Assembly: GCA_910587735.1 (NCBI GenBank)
Contig: CAJUNT010000006.1
Coordinates: 1-64,000 of the forward strand
DNA: 64,000 nt
Direction: 5' to 3'
Source of the DNA: an uncultured Clostridia bacterium
GTDB taxonomy: Bacteria; Bacillota; Clostridia; Lachnospirales; Anaerotignaceae
Shown here: piece by piece, positions 45,165-54,067 of the stretch
Layout of the letters: the number at the start of each line of letters is the position of its first letter
Numbering within the stretch: position 1 is the stretch's first letter
The notes under the pieces: model-generated
Databases searched by the model: none
Seen by the model: the letters and a program-made list of their open reading frames with translations, nothing else
What the model was told of the DNA's origin: nothing
Translations under genes and position numbers: made by a program

Positions 45165-45297
45165 TTTTTGTTCCTCCTATTTATTATATATTTTTTACGA
45201 ATTTGGATATTTAGGGAATATCACTTATTATACTTCTATTAACCGCAAAAGCATTTTTTTATGCTTCGACACGTCTGCGATTAATTCAACACAATAT
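45165..45297 (-). promoter_or_regulatory. Structured rpsT leader
   Basis: About 125 nt between the predicted start and the rpsT ATG. It contains a hairpin at 45243-45280: inner stem AAGCAT/ATGCTT around an A-run loop, outer CGCA/TGCG. An autoregulatory site for S20 is plausible but not shown. Confidence 0.4.
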
Positions 45298-45326
45298 ATT
45301 TTAACCGAAAGCAATGCATAAGTCAA
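45298..45326 (-). promoter_or_regulatory. Sigma-A promoter of rpsT
   Basis: On the minus strand TTGACT (45321-45326) and TAAAAT (45298-45303) with a 17-nt spacer. Confidence 0.7.
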
Positions 45327-45486
45327 TGTATATATTTAAAATTGAAGGTAAAAATAATGGCAAAAAAATTAAAGTTTTTGTTCATTTCATAAAAATATTG
45401 TATTTTATAAAATTTTTTATGAAAAGGCTACTCTTTTACTGTTTGTTATAGTAAATGAACAAAATAAAATTACAGGAGGGATAATT

Positions 45487-46500
45487 ATGAAAAAGCAAAA
45501 ACAAAATAAAATAGCATGGAATTTCAGCCCCAGAACAGACCTTGCTATTGAAGCAAGAGAATTTGCACAGCAACAAAAACAAAATACTGAAGAATTAGAC
45601 GGCGTAAAAGTTGAAATTAAAAATACAGATATCTATCAAATTACACACGTTAAAATATTAAATGAAACAGGTAGCCAAACAATGGGAAAACCAATAGGCA
45701 ATTATATTACCATAGAATCAGAATTATTAAAACAAAATGATATTACAAGTCATGAACAAATTATGAAAACAGCCGCAGAACATATTGCTGGATTGTCAAA
45801 ATTAAGTCAAAAATCCACAATATTAGTAGTAGGTTTAGGAAACTGGAATATTACTCCTGACGCATTAGGTCCTAAAGTAATTGATAAAATACTTGTTACA
45901 AGACATTTAGATGGTGTATTACCAGAAGAAATACAAAAATCTGTCAGAAGTGTTGCTGCAATTAGTCCTGGTGTAATGGGTATCACAGGTATTGAAACAG
46001 TAGAAATTATACAAGGTGTTGTGGAAAAATTAAAGCCTGATTTAGTCATTGCTATTGATGCTCTTGCAGCACGAAAATTCAGCAGAATAAACAGTACAAT
46101 ACAAATGTCTGATACAGGTGTTGCTCCTGGTGCTGGTGTAGGAAACAAAAGAATGACATTAAATGAGCAAACACTTGGCATACCTGTGATTGCCTTGGGA
46201 GTGCCTACTGTTGTAGATGCTGCAACACTGATAAACGATACTATGGATAGAATGTTAGAAGAAATGATTGCACAAACAGAGCAAGGCAGTGCTTTTTATG
46301 AAATGCTTCACAATATGGATACAGATGAAAAATATAAATTAATTGTAGATATATTAAACCCTTATGTTGGAAATATGTTTGTGACACCAAAAGAAGTAGA
46401 CGCTGTTGTAGAACGTCTTGCTAACATCATAGCAAATGCTATCAATATCGCAATACAGCCAGGCATTACTATGGAAGATATTAATCGTTTTACTTATTAA
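45487..46500 (+). CDS. gpr: Germination protease GPR
   Basis: Spore endopeptidase (family A25) that degrades small acid-soluble spore proteins on germination. The N-terminal propeptide contains the autoprocessing motif FSPRTDLAIEA (residues 13-23). The core has VVGLGNWNITPDALGP and SDTGVAPGAGVGNKR. 337 aa, normal. Start ATG has AGGAGG 8 nt upstream. A forespore promoter is expected; I see only a weak TATAGTA-like minus-10 box near 45447. Confidence 0.95.
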   Translation: MKKQKQNKIAWNFSPRTDLAIEAREFAQQQKQNTEELDGVKVEIKNTDIYQITHVKILNETGSQTMGKPIGNYITIESELLKQNDITSHEQIMKTAAEHIAGLSKLSQKSTILVVGLGNWNITPDALGPKVIDKILVTRHLDGVLPEEIQKSVRSVAAISPGVMGITGIETVEIIQGVVEKLKPDLVIAIDALAARKFSRINSTIQMSDTGVAPGAGVGNKRMTLNEQTLGIPVIALGVPTVVDAATLINDTMDRMLEEMIAQTEQGSAFYEMLHNMDTDEKYKLIVDILNPYVGNMFVTPKEVDAVVERLANIIANAINIAIQPGITMEDINRFTY

Positions 46501-46511
46501 TAGTATTCACT

Positions 46512-46556
46512 TTAAAAGGAGAAATAAGCTTTTTTATGTTTTTTCTCCTTTTTCTA
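46512..46556 (+). terminator. Terminator after gpr
   Basis: AAAAGGAGAAA and TTTCTCCTTTT form a stem (46514-46551) with a loop of about 16 nt, followed by a T-rich tail. Confidence 0.75.
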
Positions 46557-46608
46557 TTGCAAAAATAATATTTTGTGTATACAATGTTTTTGTAAAAGGT
46601 AATTATAA

Positions 46609-46639
46609 AATGTTTTGTTTTTTAATATAGCAAAACATT
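46609..46639 (+). promoter_or_regulatory. 9-bp inverted repeat upstream of the ACT gene
   Basis: AATGTTTTG (46609-46617) and CAAAACATT (46631-46639) are perfect complements across 13 nt. It lies about 20 bp before the ACT-domain gene; operator or leader hairpin. Confidence 0.35.
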
Positions 46640-46661
46640 ACAAAAATGAAGGAGGATATAT

Positions 46662-46931
46662 ATGAAAGGTATTATAACAGTATTAGGTAAAGACCATGTG
46701 GGTATTATCGGAACAGTTTGCACATATTTATCAAGAAATGATATTAACATTTTAGATATTTCTCAAACAATCGTAGGCAGTTATTTGAATATGATGATGA
46801 TTGTAGATTTATCTATTGTAAAAAAGGAATTTACTGTTTTAGTAGATGAAATGGTAGAATTAGGAGAAAATATGGGTGTTGCAATCAAAATGCAACATGA
46901 AGATATATTTAACTCTATGCATCGTGTTTAA
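46662..46931 (+). CDS. ACT-domain protein (UPF0237 family)
   Basis: Single ACT domain of 89 aa (UPF0237/GcvR-like), probably binding a small ligand such as an amino acid. The start GIITVLGKDHVGIIGTVCTY is the family signature. AGGAGG precedes the ATG. It is 13 nt before the UPF0210 gene; this pair is conserved in Firmicutes, but its role is not known. Confidence 0.9.
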   Translation: MKGIITVLGKDHVGIIGTVCTYLSRNDINILDISQTIVGSYLNMMMIVDLSIVKKEFTVLVDEMVELGENMGVAIKMQHEDIFNSMHRV

Positions 46932-46944
46932 GGAGGGTCTTTTT

Positions 46945-48303
46945 GTGATTACAAGGAGTGAAGTATTAGAAACAAATAAAATGATAGAAGATTACAATTT
47001 AGATGTCCGCACAATTACTATGGGCATCAATCTTATGGATTGTGCAGATTCTGATATTGATAAATTTAATGAAAAAGTATATCATAAAATCACCACTTGC
47101 GCAAAAGACTTGGTAAAAGTGGGAGATGATTTAGCAAAACAATTCGGCGTACCTGTGGTACATAAAAGAATTTCTGTAACACCTATCGCCATTGCAGCAG
47201 CAGGCTGTCAAACAGATTCCTATGTTAGTGTAGCGCATACTTTAGACAGAGCGGCAAAAGCAGTTGGCGTTAATTTTATAGGTGGATTTTCTGCACTGGT
47301 ACAAAAAGGTTGTACAAAATCAGATGAAATTTTAATCAACTCTATTCCTCAAGCATTAAAAGAAACAGATGTTGTTTGTTCTTCTGTAAACATTGGTACT
47401 TCTCGAAATGGTTTAAATATGGACGCTGTGAAAAAAATGGGTGAAATTATATTACAAACAGCAGAATTAACAAAAGAACAGGATTGTTTAGGCTGTGCTA
47501 AATTAGTTGTATTTTGTAATGCAGTAGAAGATAATCCTTTTATGGCTGGTGCTTTTCATGGTGTAGGAGAAAAAGATTGTGTTATCAATGTAGGTGTAAG
47601 TGGTCCTGGTGTTGTAAAAAAAGCATTACAAGAAGTAAGAGAAGCAGATTTTGAAACACTTTGCGAAGCTGTGAAAAAAACTGCATTTAAAATTACAAGA
47701 GTAGGACAACTGATTGCACAAGAAGCATCAAAAAGATTGAATGTTCCTTTTGGTATTATTGATTTATCACTTGCACCAACACCATTGATTGGAGATAGTA
47801 TTGCTGAAATTTTTCAAGAAATGGGATTAGAAGAAGCAGGCGCACCAGGTACAACAGCCGCACTTGCTATATTAAATGATAATGTAAAAAAAGGTGGTGT
47901 GATGGCATCTTCTTATGTAGGTGGATTGAGTGGTGCCTTTATACCTGTCAGTGAAGACCATGGCATGATTGTCGCTGCTGAAAAAGGCGCATTGACATTG
48001 GAAAAACTGGAAGCTATGACTTGTGTTTGTTCCGTTGGATTAGATATGATTGCCATACCAGGAGATACTTCTGCTGCAACACTTTCTGGTATCATTGCAG
48101 ATGAAGCGGCTATCGGTATGATAAATAATAAAACAACAGCAGTTCGTTTGATTCCTGTAATAGGAAAAAATGTAGGAGATACTGTAGAATTTGGCGGACT
48201 TTTAGGTTATGCCCCAATTATGCCTGTCAATACGTATAGCTGTGAAAAATTTATAAAAAGAGGAGGCAGAATACCCGCCCCTATTCATAGTTTTAAAAAC
48301 TAA
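46945..48303 (+). CDS. PFL-family protein (UPF0210, DUF711)
   Basis: UPF0210/DUF711 protein of about 452 aa, related in fold to pyruvate-formate-lyase-like barrels; biochemical function unknown. Conserved blocks: DVRTITMGINLMDCAD, GGFSALVQKGC, NIGTSRNGLNMDAV, VGVSGPGVV and SVGLDMIAIPGDT. I chose the GTG at 46945, which has AAGGAGG 7 nt upstream; an earlier in-frame ATG lies inside the ACT gene. It pairs with the preceding ACT gene and has its own terminator. Confidence 0.9.
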   Translation: MITRSEVLETNKMIEDYNLDVRTITMGINLMDCADSDIDKFNEKVYHKITTCAKDLVKVGDDLAKQFGVPVVHKRISVTPIAIAAAGCQTDSYVSVAHTLDRAAKAVGVNFIGGFSALVQKGCTKSDEILINSIPQALKETDVVCSSVNIGTSRNGLNMDAVKKMGEIILQTAELTKEQDCLGCAKLVVFCNAVEDNPFMAGAFHGVGEKDCVINVGVSGPGVVKKALQEVREADFETLCEAVKKTAFKITRVGQLIAQEASKRLNVPFGIIDLSLAPTPLIGDSIAEIFQEMGLEEAGAPGTTAALAILNDNVKKGGVMASSYVGGLSGAFIPVSEDHGMIVAAEKGALTLEKLEAMTCVCSVGLDMIAIPGDTSAATLSGIIADEAAIGMINNKTTAVRLIPVIGKNVGDTVEFGGLLGYAPIMPVNTYSCEKFIKRGGRIPAPIHSFKN

Positions 48304-48306
48304 TTT

Positions 48307-48352
48307 AATATAAGCCTTGAGAGTAAATACTCTTAAGGCTTATATTTTTTTA
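48307..48352 (+). terminator. Terminator after the UPF0210 gene
   Basis: ATAAGCCTTGAGAGT pairs with ACTCTTAAGGCTTAT across a 4-nt loop (48309-48343), followed by ATTTTTTT. Confidence 0.88.
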
Positions 48353-48357
48353 TTTTC

Positions 48358-48657
48358 TCAAAACTCAATTTGCTTTTGCAATGTAAATATATTTCTTACA
48401 CCACCATCAGAACGCTTTTCTTGTTGCAATGATATATAACCACATCTCACAAGTAACTGAAAATGAGCCTGATAAACATCTTCTGTCATATTCAAATCTT
48501 CTAATATTTTATTTAATGGAGGGAAAAGAGATGCTTTCCCTTCTGAAAAACTACAAAAATAAGCATAAATTGATTTTGAAAGAGCGGAAAGTCTTCTATC
48601 CTCCATAATCAAACGTGGAATATAGCCATATCCCTTTTCGTAAATATTATGACGCAT
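48358..48657 (-). CDS. Small winged-helix replication-initiator-like protein
   Basis: 99-aa helix-turn-helix protein. The text GYGYIPRLIMEDRRLSALSK followed by IYAYFCSFSEG and FPPLNKILEDL is typical of a winged-helix family seen in Clostridia, plasmids and phages (DnaD/RepA-like N-terminal domain). The chromosomal role is unknown. It is shorter than many homologues, which carry an extra C-terminal part. It is 15 nt downstream of ybaK in the same direction. Confidence 0.7.
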   Translation of the reverse strand: MRHNIYEKGYGYIPRLIMEDRRLSALSKSIYAYFCSFSEGKASLFPPLNKILEDLNMTEDVYQAHFQLLVRCGYISLQQEKRSDGGVRNIFTLQKQIEF

Positions 48658-48672
48658 AATTAACGCTCCTTT

Positions 48673-49158
48673 TTATATATTTTCCATTTCTTTTGTAATG
48701 TCTGCCTCTTTTGCCTCCACAAAAGCAATTAGCTTTTCTGGAGCAATCAATATTTGCTGTCCTCTTATGCCAGCACTGACAGCAATTTGTTCAAATAGAA
48801 TTGCTGTTTCATCAATATAAGTAATATACTTTTTTTTCATGCCAATAGGAGAACAGCCTCCTCTAATATATCCTGTTAAATTTAATAAATCCTTCATATG
48901 TGTCATTTCTACTTTTTTATTACCCGAAACAGAAGCCGCTTTTTTTAAATCCAATTCCATATTAACAGGTATACAAAAAATAAGTATACCTGTTTTATCG
49001 CCTTTTGTAACAAGTGTTTTAAAAACCTGTTCTTCTGGCAAACCGATTGCCTCAGCAGCATGAACACCCGAAAGATTATTTTCATCATATTCATATTCTG
49101 CTGTATCATAATCAATATGACTTTGCTCTAATAAACGCATAGCATTTGTTTTTGTCAT
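48673..49158 (-). CDS. ybaK: Cys-tRNA(Pro) deacylase YbaK/EbsC
   Basis: Trans-editing enzyme that hydrolyses Cys-tRNAPro mischarged by prolyl-tRNA synthetase. Signature: VFKTLVTKGDKTGILIFCIP, then KKVEMTHMKDLLNLTGYIRGG (in two adjacent blocks) and GCSPIGMKKKYITYID. The conserved Lys of FKTLV is present. 161 aa, normal. Cytosolic. Confidence 0.93.
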   Translation of the reverse strand: MTKTNAMRLLEQSHIDYDTAEYEYDENNLSGVHAAEAIGLPEEQVFKTLVTKGDKTGILIFCIPVNMELDLKKAASVSGNKKVEMTHMKDLLNLTGYIRGGCSPIGMKKKYITYIDETAILFEQIAVSAGIRGQQILIAPEKLIAFVEAKEADITKEMENI

Positions 49159-49172
49159 AATATCATTTCCCC

Positions 49173-50435
49173 TTATTCGTCCAATACAATAAATGTTGGT
49201 GCATTTTGATTATCTAATTTCATAGAATCTACTGCATCAATTGCAGATTTTACTTTTTTAATATCCCAATCATCATTTAGCTTTTTGCCTAAATATCTGT
49301 CACCACCATAAAGAACAATATAGCAATAATTTGTAGTACTACATATGTATTGTACTTGACTTTGTTGTTCTATCAATTCATGATATATCATATTTCTTAA
49401 TATATCTGAAAAATCCACTTTCATATCATTTTTATAAAAAAATATGTTATATGATGGGAGCAGATTTAAATTAAAATCTGGTAATACACTATTTACAGCA
49501 TAATGCAAATTGGATTGTTTATGCAAATCATTTATTGCTACCTCCCAAAAATTATCTTTATTCACCAATACATACTGCTTAATATTATTCGCACTATTTT
49601 GTGATGAAAATGTAACAACAGCATATTTTGAATCTAAACGGATATCTCTTACATAATACTTATCATAATTCCCTTCATAAACACGTATAAAATTTAATAT
49701 TCTTTCATATTCGTCCATTTGTGGCGAAAGTATATGTATTGCGCCATGATAGTTCTGATATTTTTTTAATAATTTTTTGTAATTTTCCTCTGATATACTT
49801 GCTACTTTTTTCGTAGGAGAGCAAATCATCATTTTATTACCAGAAGGCTGTTTCATTGCTGTAAATATTCCCATATCCATATGAGAAATATCTATATCTG
49901 TATATTCTGCAATATCACTACCCTTTAATAAAAGAATATCACAATCGAAGTCAGTAAAATCTTTTTCCAGTAATCCATTATTTACGAAATAATTTGTTGT
50001 AACATAATATGCTGTACTGCTGTTATAAAGTTTTCCACCTTTACTGAGCAATGTGAAACGACTGCCATTATCATCATAAAATAATTGTGCTGTTTCTGCT
50101 ACTTTTTGTAATTTTTCCCAATATTGGGCATTAGATTCTCCCCAATGTAAAAAAGGTGTGGATTTTGTTTTTTCTGTTGTATTAGATTCTGTTATTTTTT
50201 GTGTTGTTTTTTGTTCTGTTTGCTGTTCTGTCTGATCATAATGTTCATCTTTTTGTTGTGTTTGTTGTTGTTCATTTGTTTGAGGAACACTTTCCTCTTC
50301 TATAATAATTTGTGGTTCTGTTTGTTTTTGCTTTTGTGTAAAAGGGGGGTGTGTCGTATTTTGACACGCAGTCATACCAGCCACCAGCATGATAAAAGTA
50401 GAAAAAATTTTAAAAATTTTATTCAATATAATCAT
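49173..50435 (-). CDS. Putative lipoprotein, unknown function
   Basis: 420 aa. A lipoprotein signal peptide (about 1-24) has a plausible lipobox ending MTAC at Cys24. A Gln/Glu/Thr-rich, probably disordered linker follows (about 30-90), then a folded domain of about 320 residues with no recognised motif (FLHWGESNAQYWEKL, DISHMDMGIFTAMKQ). The C-terminal 80 residues resemble the type of beta-rich substrate-binding fold seen in other clostridial lipoproteins, but I cannot name a family. It overlaps the 3' end of the preceding gene by 17 nt, so the two are coupled. Confidence 0.65.
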   Translation of the reverse strand: MIILNKIFKIFSTFIMLVAGMTACQNTTHPPFTQKQKQTEPQIIIEEESVPQTNEQQQTQQKDEHYDQTEQQTEQKTTQKITESNTTEKTKSTPFLHWGESNAQYWEKLQKVAETAQLFYDDNGSRFTLLSKGGKLYNSSTAYYVTTNYFVNNGLLEKDFTDFDCDILLLKGSDIAEYTDIDISHMDMGIFTAMKQPSGNKMMICSPTKKVASISEENYKKLLKKYQNYHGAIHILSPQMDEYERILNFIRVYEGNYDKYYVRDIRLDSKYAVVTFSSQNSANNIKQYVLVNKDNFWEVAINDLHKQSNLHYAVNSVLPDFNLNLLPSYNIFFYKNDMKVDFSDILRNMIYHELIEQQSQVQYICSTTNYCYIVLYGGDRYLGKKLNDDWDIKKVKSAIDAVDSMKLDNQNAPTFIVLDE

Positions 50436-50835
50436 CCTTTTTGTCTGCTATTGCTTCATATACAGAATACAATTCTTTTTGATGCGATTGTAATATATCA
50501 CAAAGTTTTTGCTCCATTTCCTTCTGATTATCTGAAAAAGGAAATGATACCAGCCATACAGGATTGTATTCTCCTTCTAATTCTTCTATTGCATTTACAA
50601 ATGGTTTTACTGTTTCCATATCATAATAATCTAATATTGCATTATATTCCCAATCCGATATTTCTTTTTCACAAGTTAATTTTGCAAAAACAGTAATCTC
50701 ATTTTGCTCATTTTGTTCTGCGTAAATGTTAAGTAGTATATTTTGTTGTTCTCCTAAATGATAGCAACTTAATTCTTTTTCTAAAAATCCCGTTTGTTTG
50801 TCTTTCAACATAATTACAATAACTGTTTCGTCCAT
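50419..50835 (-). CDS. Conserved small protein, possibly DUF6762
   Basis: About 138 aa, acidic, soluble. Recognisable blocks: ETVIVIMLKDKQTGFLEKEL, ISDWEYNAILDYYDMETV and MEQKLCDILQSHQKELYSV. It matches what I remember of DUF6762, a Clostridia-specific family without known function. I chose the ATG at 50835 with AAGGAGG 6 nt upstream. It overlaps the following lipoprotein gene by 17 nt. Confidence 0.7.
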   Translation of the reverse strand: MDETVIVIMLKDKQTGFLEKELSCYHLGEQQNILLNIYAEQNEQNEITVFAKLTCEKEISDWEYNAILDYYDMETVKPFVNAIEELEGEYNPVWLVSFPFSDNQKEMEQKLCDILQSHQKELYSVYEAIADKKDDYIE

Positions 50836-51028
50836 AAAAACCTCCTTGATAACAATATAATTTGTCATACAAACTGTTTTGAAATCAATTAAATGATGTG
50901 TTATATCAATTAATGTATTTTTTCATTATAATACGGAATACAAAGAAATGCAATAATATAGAAATTAGCTTAATAAAAATGAAATATTTTTTGTAAAAAA
51001 CTGATAAAAAAAATTGTATTTATACTAT

Positions 51029-51134
51029 GGAAAATTTCGTTTTCCCATAAAAGTTTGTAGATGTAAACAAAGTTTACAAAAGGAATTTATCAACAAGCCA
51101 AGGAGGAATTTTCCTTTTAGAAAAATTCCTCCTT
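51029..51134 (+). repeat. Three-hairpin intergenic repeat, copy B (divergent)
   Basis: Hairpin 1 GGAAAATTTCGTTTTCC (51029-51045), then CATAAAAGTTTGT as in the other copies, hairpin 2 TGTAAACAAAGTTTACA (51061-51077), and hairpin 3 AAGGAGGAATTTT/AAAAATTCCTCCTT (51100-51134) followed by AAAAATTTTTT. The sequences of hairpins 2 and 3 differ from other copies but the layout is kept. The last hairpin could also terminate plus-strand transcription. The flanks (50836-51028 and 51135-51245) show nothing else. Confidence 0.5.
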
Positions 51135-51245
51135 AAAAATTTTTTAATAATAAAGCAAAAAATATTATATTTGTTTTAAAAATGCAATCAAAACACAATA
51201 TCAATCATAATAAAAAATATACCAATTTCCTCCTTTTTATTCTTG

Positions 51246-52334
51246 TTATGTTTCTGATGCATTGGTGTTATCCTCCTTCAATTCTCCTATGATTTCAAGT
51301 AAATTTTCTTTTGGTCTTGCTCCTAAATAATATTCTCCTATTATATTTCCTTGTCTGTCAACAAAAAATGTTGTTGGAAAGGCACTAATATTTTTTAGAC
51401 AGCCGTCCATTAAAACATCATCAGGTAATATCATGTCATATGTGACATTGTATTCTTTTTGTATTTGTTTCGCCAATTCTTCTGATTGTTCCTTTTGATT
51501 TTGCCAAGCATCGTAAACAATACCAACTATATGAAAAGACTGTTGTTCTGATTTTTGATAAGTGTATAATTCTTCCAGTTCTTTTATTTCTAATAAACAA
51601 GGCTCTGCTTGTGTTGTAAACACATTTACTAATGTCATATCATATTCTGAAAAAATGTCTTTTGTAACAGCATTTCCATCAATATCATTTGTTTGAAAAT
51701 CTCCTATACTAGGCTTGTTTTCTGATGATTGTGCAAATATGCTCACACCTTCTGTAAAAGGTTTGCTTTCGTATATTGTTACAAGTGTTCTGCTAAAACG
51801 TTCTGCTGCTTGCTGTACTTCTGTAATATCATTGCTACTAATATAATATTGCCATGTGCCATCTGGTGTCTCGCCTATATTTTTATTTTTAGTGCAGTTT
51901 GTCAATACAGCAATATCTACTTGCTCCAAAACATCTCTTTTATATGCACCAATATAACCCAATATTTGTGCTTGATTTTTCCACTCCTGTAATTTTTGTT
52001 CATCATTATCCCATGTTTGCTGTCTATCTTCTGGTGAAACATATAATATTGCTTGGCGTGCATATTCTAACTCTTTTGTATGCTGTGAATAACTTGCATC
52101 AAGATACATAAATAATTTTCCTTGTTCTAGTGCTTTGTTCACTTCTTCTCCTAACTGAAAGCGCATTCCCAAATAATCATATACATATTCTGTTTGTAAT
52201 GGCATTGAAAAAGCAGATAATTTATAAGTTTCTGTTTTTTCTTGTGATTGATTTTGTATTGTGTTGCTGGAACACCCTATAAAACTCATAATAATAAAAC
52301 AGAACAGTATTATTTTTGTTAAAAATTGTTTCAT
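51246..52334 (-). CDS. TlpA/ResA-like thioredoxin-fold lipoprotein lacking one active Cys
   Basis: 362 aa. Lipoprotein signal peptide with lipobox SFIGC (Cys21). The N-terminal half (about 35-200) is unassigned. The C-terminal half is an AhpC/TSA-Redoxin domain: IGDFQTNDIDG, LVNVFTTQAEPC, then FPTTFFVDRQGNIIGEYYLG. The expected WCxPC motif reads QAEPC, so the first active cysteine is Ala (about residue 243) and only Cys246 remains. A dithiol oxidoreductase activity is therefore unlikely; monothiol or structural use is possible. It is 25 nt upstream of plsC. Confidence 0.75.
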   Translation of the reverse strand: MKQFLTKIILFCFIIMSFIGCSSNTIQNQSQEKTETYKLSAFSMPLQTEYVYDYLGMRFQLGEEVNKALEQGKLFMYLDASYSQHTKELEYARQAILYVSPEDRQQTWDNDEQKLQEWKNQAQILGYIGAYKRDVLEQVDIAVLTNCTKNKNIGETPDGTWQYYISSNDITEVQQAAERFSRTLVTIYESKPFTEGVSIFAQSSENKPSIGDFQTNDIDGNAVTKDIFSEYDMTLVNVFTTQAEPCLLEIKELEELYTYQKSEQQSFHIVGIVYDAWQNQKEQSEELAKQIQKEYNVTYDMILPDDVLMDGCLKNISAFPTTFFVDRQGNIIGEYYLGARPKENLLEIIGELKEDNTNASET

Positions 52335-52359
52335 AACTTGCTCTCCCTCATATTTTATA

Positions 52360-53079
52360 TTACTTTTTACCTTCTCTAATGATTTTTTCTATCATTTCAG
52401 GTAATTTAGATTCACATTGTTTTGATAAATTTTCTGTTTCAATAGGCTCGTGTATATATACATTTACTTTTGCTGGACAAATGCGATATTTACTTCCTTC
52501 TAATATTTTATATGAGCCATCTATTGTAACAGGCACAATAGGCACTTTTGACTTTGTAGCAAGTTTAAAACTTCCAGCTTTAAATTCTCCCATTTCATCA
52601 CATTTACTTCTTGTTCCTTCTGGGAAAACCACCATAGAATGACCGCTTTTTAATAATTTAATGCCTTCTAATATTGTTTTTGCAGATTGCTTCATATCAT
52701 TTCTGTCTAAAAAAATACAATGTATTCTTTTCATCCAAGCACTTAAAAAAGGAATTTTTTCAAGTTCCACTTTTGCTACAAAGCCTTCTTTTTTTTCGGG
52801 TATCATAGCTAAAAATATGGCGATATCAAAATCACTTTGATGATTGCTTACAAAAAGTACTGTTTTATCTTTGGGTATGTTTTGTTTACCATGTACTGTA
52901 ATTTCTGCACCACTGTCTTTCACTCTTGCCATAGCCCAACGAGAAACAATATCATAAACATATTCATTATAAGCATTTTCACCTTTTTGTTTTAATATTT
53001 TGTCTGCTTTTTTTGCATCGACTGTTTTTAATATTAAACAAAAAACAAATTTAAAATACCATTTTATTGTACGAAACAT
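52360..53079 (-). CDS. plsC: 1-acyl-sn-glycerol-3-phosphate acyltransferase
   Basis: Membrane-associated acyltransferase that makes phosphatidic acid. The HX4D catalytic motif is NHQSDFD, and the substrate motif is FPEGTRS; PVTIDGSYKIL is the third block. An N-terminal hydrophobic helix (FRTIKWYFKFVFCLIL) anchors it. I chose the ATG at 53079; the frame stays open for 95 more codons but that part is translated repeat copy C and AT-rich DNA. Product about 239 aa, family-like. Confidence 0.9.
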   Translation of the reverse strand: MFRTIKWYFKFVFCLILKTVDAKKADKILKQKGENAYNEYVYDIVSRWAMARVKDSGAEITVHGKQNIPKDKTVLFVSNHQSDFDIAIFLAMIPEKKEGFVAKVELEKIPFLSAWMKRIHCIFLDRNDMKQSAKTILEGIKLLKSGHSMVVFPEGTRSKCDEMGEFKAGSFKLATKSKVPIVPVTIDGSYKILEGSKYRICPAKVNVYIHEPIETENLSKQCESKLPEMIEKIIREGKK

Positions 53080-53215
53080 GACTCTACAATCCTTTCTTAT
53101 TTTATGTGATAAATTTTTCATATTAACTATTATATACATAAATATTACGAAAAAAAAGGATTTTTTATAAAATGACAAGGTAAGCGCATAAAAATAGGAG
53201 TATCCAAAAAGAATT

Positions 53216-53333
53216 GTTTTAAAAATCATTTTTATTTCTGTTGCAATTAGGAAAACGAAGTTTTCCTTTAAAAGTTTTGTCCAACTTTGAGGGAAGTTGG
53301 TGGAGTTTGAAAGCAACGTCCTCACGGTTTTAA
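53216..53333 (+). repeat. Three-hairpin intergenic repeat, copy C
   Basis: Leader with ATTTTTATTTCTGTT as in copy A. Hairpin 1 GGAAAACGAAGTTTTCC (53250-53266), hairpin 2 CCAACTTTGAGGGAAGTTGG (53281-53300), hairpin 3 GAGTTTGAAAGCAACGTCCTC region (53303-53323), then GGTTTTAAA. The rest of the 53080-53506 spacer is AT-rich with nothing recognised. Confidence 0.75.
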
Positions 53334-53481
53334 ATGCATGTTTAGCCACTCTCATTTGTATCATTTTGTTGAAATATAAAATTGATTATGATTATACTAA
53401 CAAAAGCAGTCATGATGGGTGGGGCACCCTCTCAATGTAAAGCTTTTTAGTCTAAAAGTTTGCAGTTATAGACAGTATCTG

Positions 53482-53508
53482 CAAAAAAAAGGAAAACAAT
53501 GTTTTCCT
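53482..53508 (-). terminator. Terminator overlapping the SLOG gene stop
   Basis: AGGAAAAC/GTTTTCCT stem (53490-53508) with a 3-nt loop and a run of eight T on the minus strand. The last stem bases overlap the stop codon of the SLOG gene. Confidence 0.8.
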
Positions 53509-54040
53509 AAAATAATATCCCTTTTTGTAAATTTGAGTCTACTACTATAATTGGTATTCCCTTTCTTAAAGCAAACATGATTGTCATGTGTGTTCCGCTA
53601 CGTACTATTCTTCTTCTATTAAATACAGCAAGTAAGCAATCTGCTTTATCCACAATATATTCATTTCTTTTTTTATATAATTCTTGTTTAGGTTCTTTTT
53701 TAGTACCTATAACAACAACTTTGTCTGCATTATCTAAAATATTATTTAGCCTTTCAGAATACTGTTTTTTCCACATTTTACTATATCCTTCAAAAGGTAT
53801 TGCAATCATGATTTTGATATCGCTATATGCTTCCTCTTTTTTTAGTTCGATTAATATTTCTGATGACCACATATCAACACCTAATGCGCCTCCAATCCAA
53901 AATGTGCGTATACCTTTTTGATATAAATCTCTTAAATTGTTTTCTATTTTTATTTTTAACATTTGACAAATGATATCACTTTCATCATTTTTAAATGGGA
54001 ATCTGGAAGGTCTATGACCTGTAATGGCACAAACTTGCAT
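53507..54040 (-). CDS. YpsA/DUF1273-type SLOG-superfamily protein
   Basis: 177 aa. The N-terminal CAITGHRPSRFPF, then WIGGALGVDMWSSEI and ADCLLAVFN mark the SLOG superfamily (DprA/YpsA/DUF1273 type), a Rossmann-like fold that binds nucleotide-derived ligands. Some SLOG proteins act in division control (YpsA) or as sensors in anti-phage systems. It is preceded by an XRE regulator 28 nt away, likely co-transcribed. The cassette is bracketed by inverted copies C and E of the intergenic repeat. Confidence 0.8.
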   Translation of the reverse strand: MQVCAITGHRPSRFPFKNDESDIICQMLKIKIENNLRDLYQKGIRTFWIGGALGVDMWSSEILIELKKEEAYSDIKIMIAIPFEGYSKMWKKQYSERLNNILDNADKVVVIGTKKEPKQELYKKRNEYIVDKADCLLAVFNRRRIVRSGTHMTIMFALRKGIPIIVVDSNLQKGILF

Positions 54041-54067
54041 GATATTCCTCCTATTTTTTTATCTAAC

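Noticed and set aside
46876..46944. Longer start for the UPF0210 gene inside the ACT gene
   Set aside because: The GTG at 46945 has a strong AAGGAGG and fits the usual length; the upstream part overlaps the ACT coding sequence in another frame.
53080..53364. N-terminal extension of plsC by 95 codons
   Set aside because: The extension translates repeat copy C. The ATG at 53079 begins the conserved family N-terminus.
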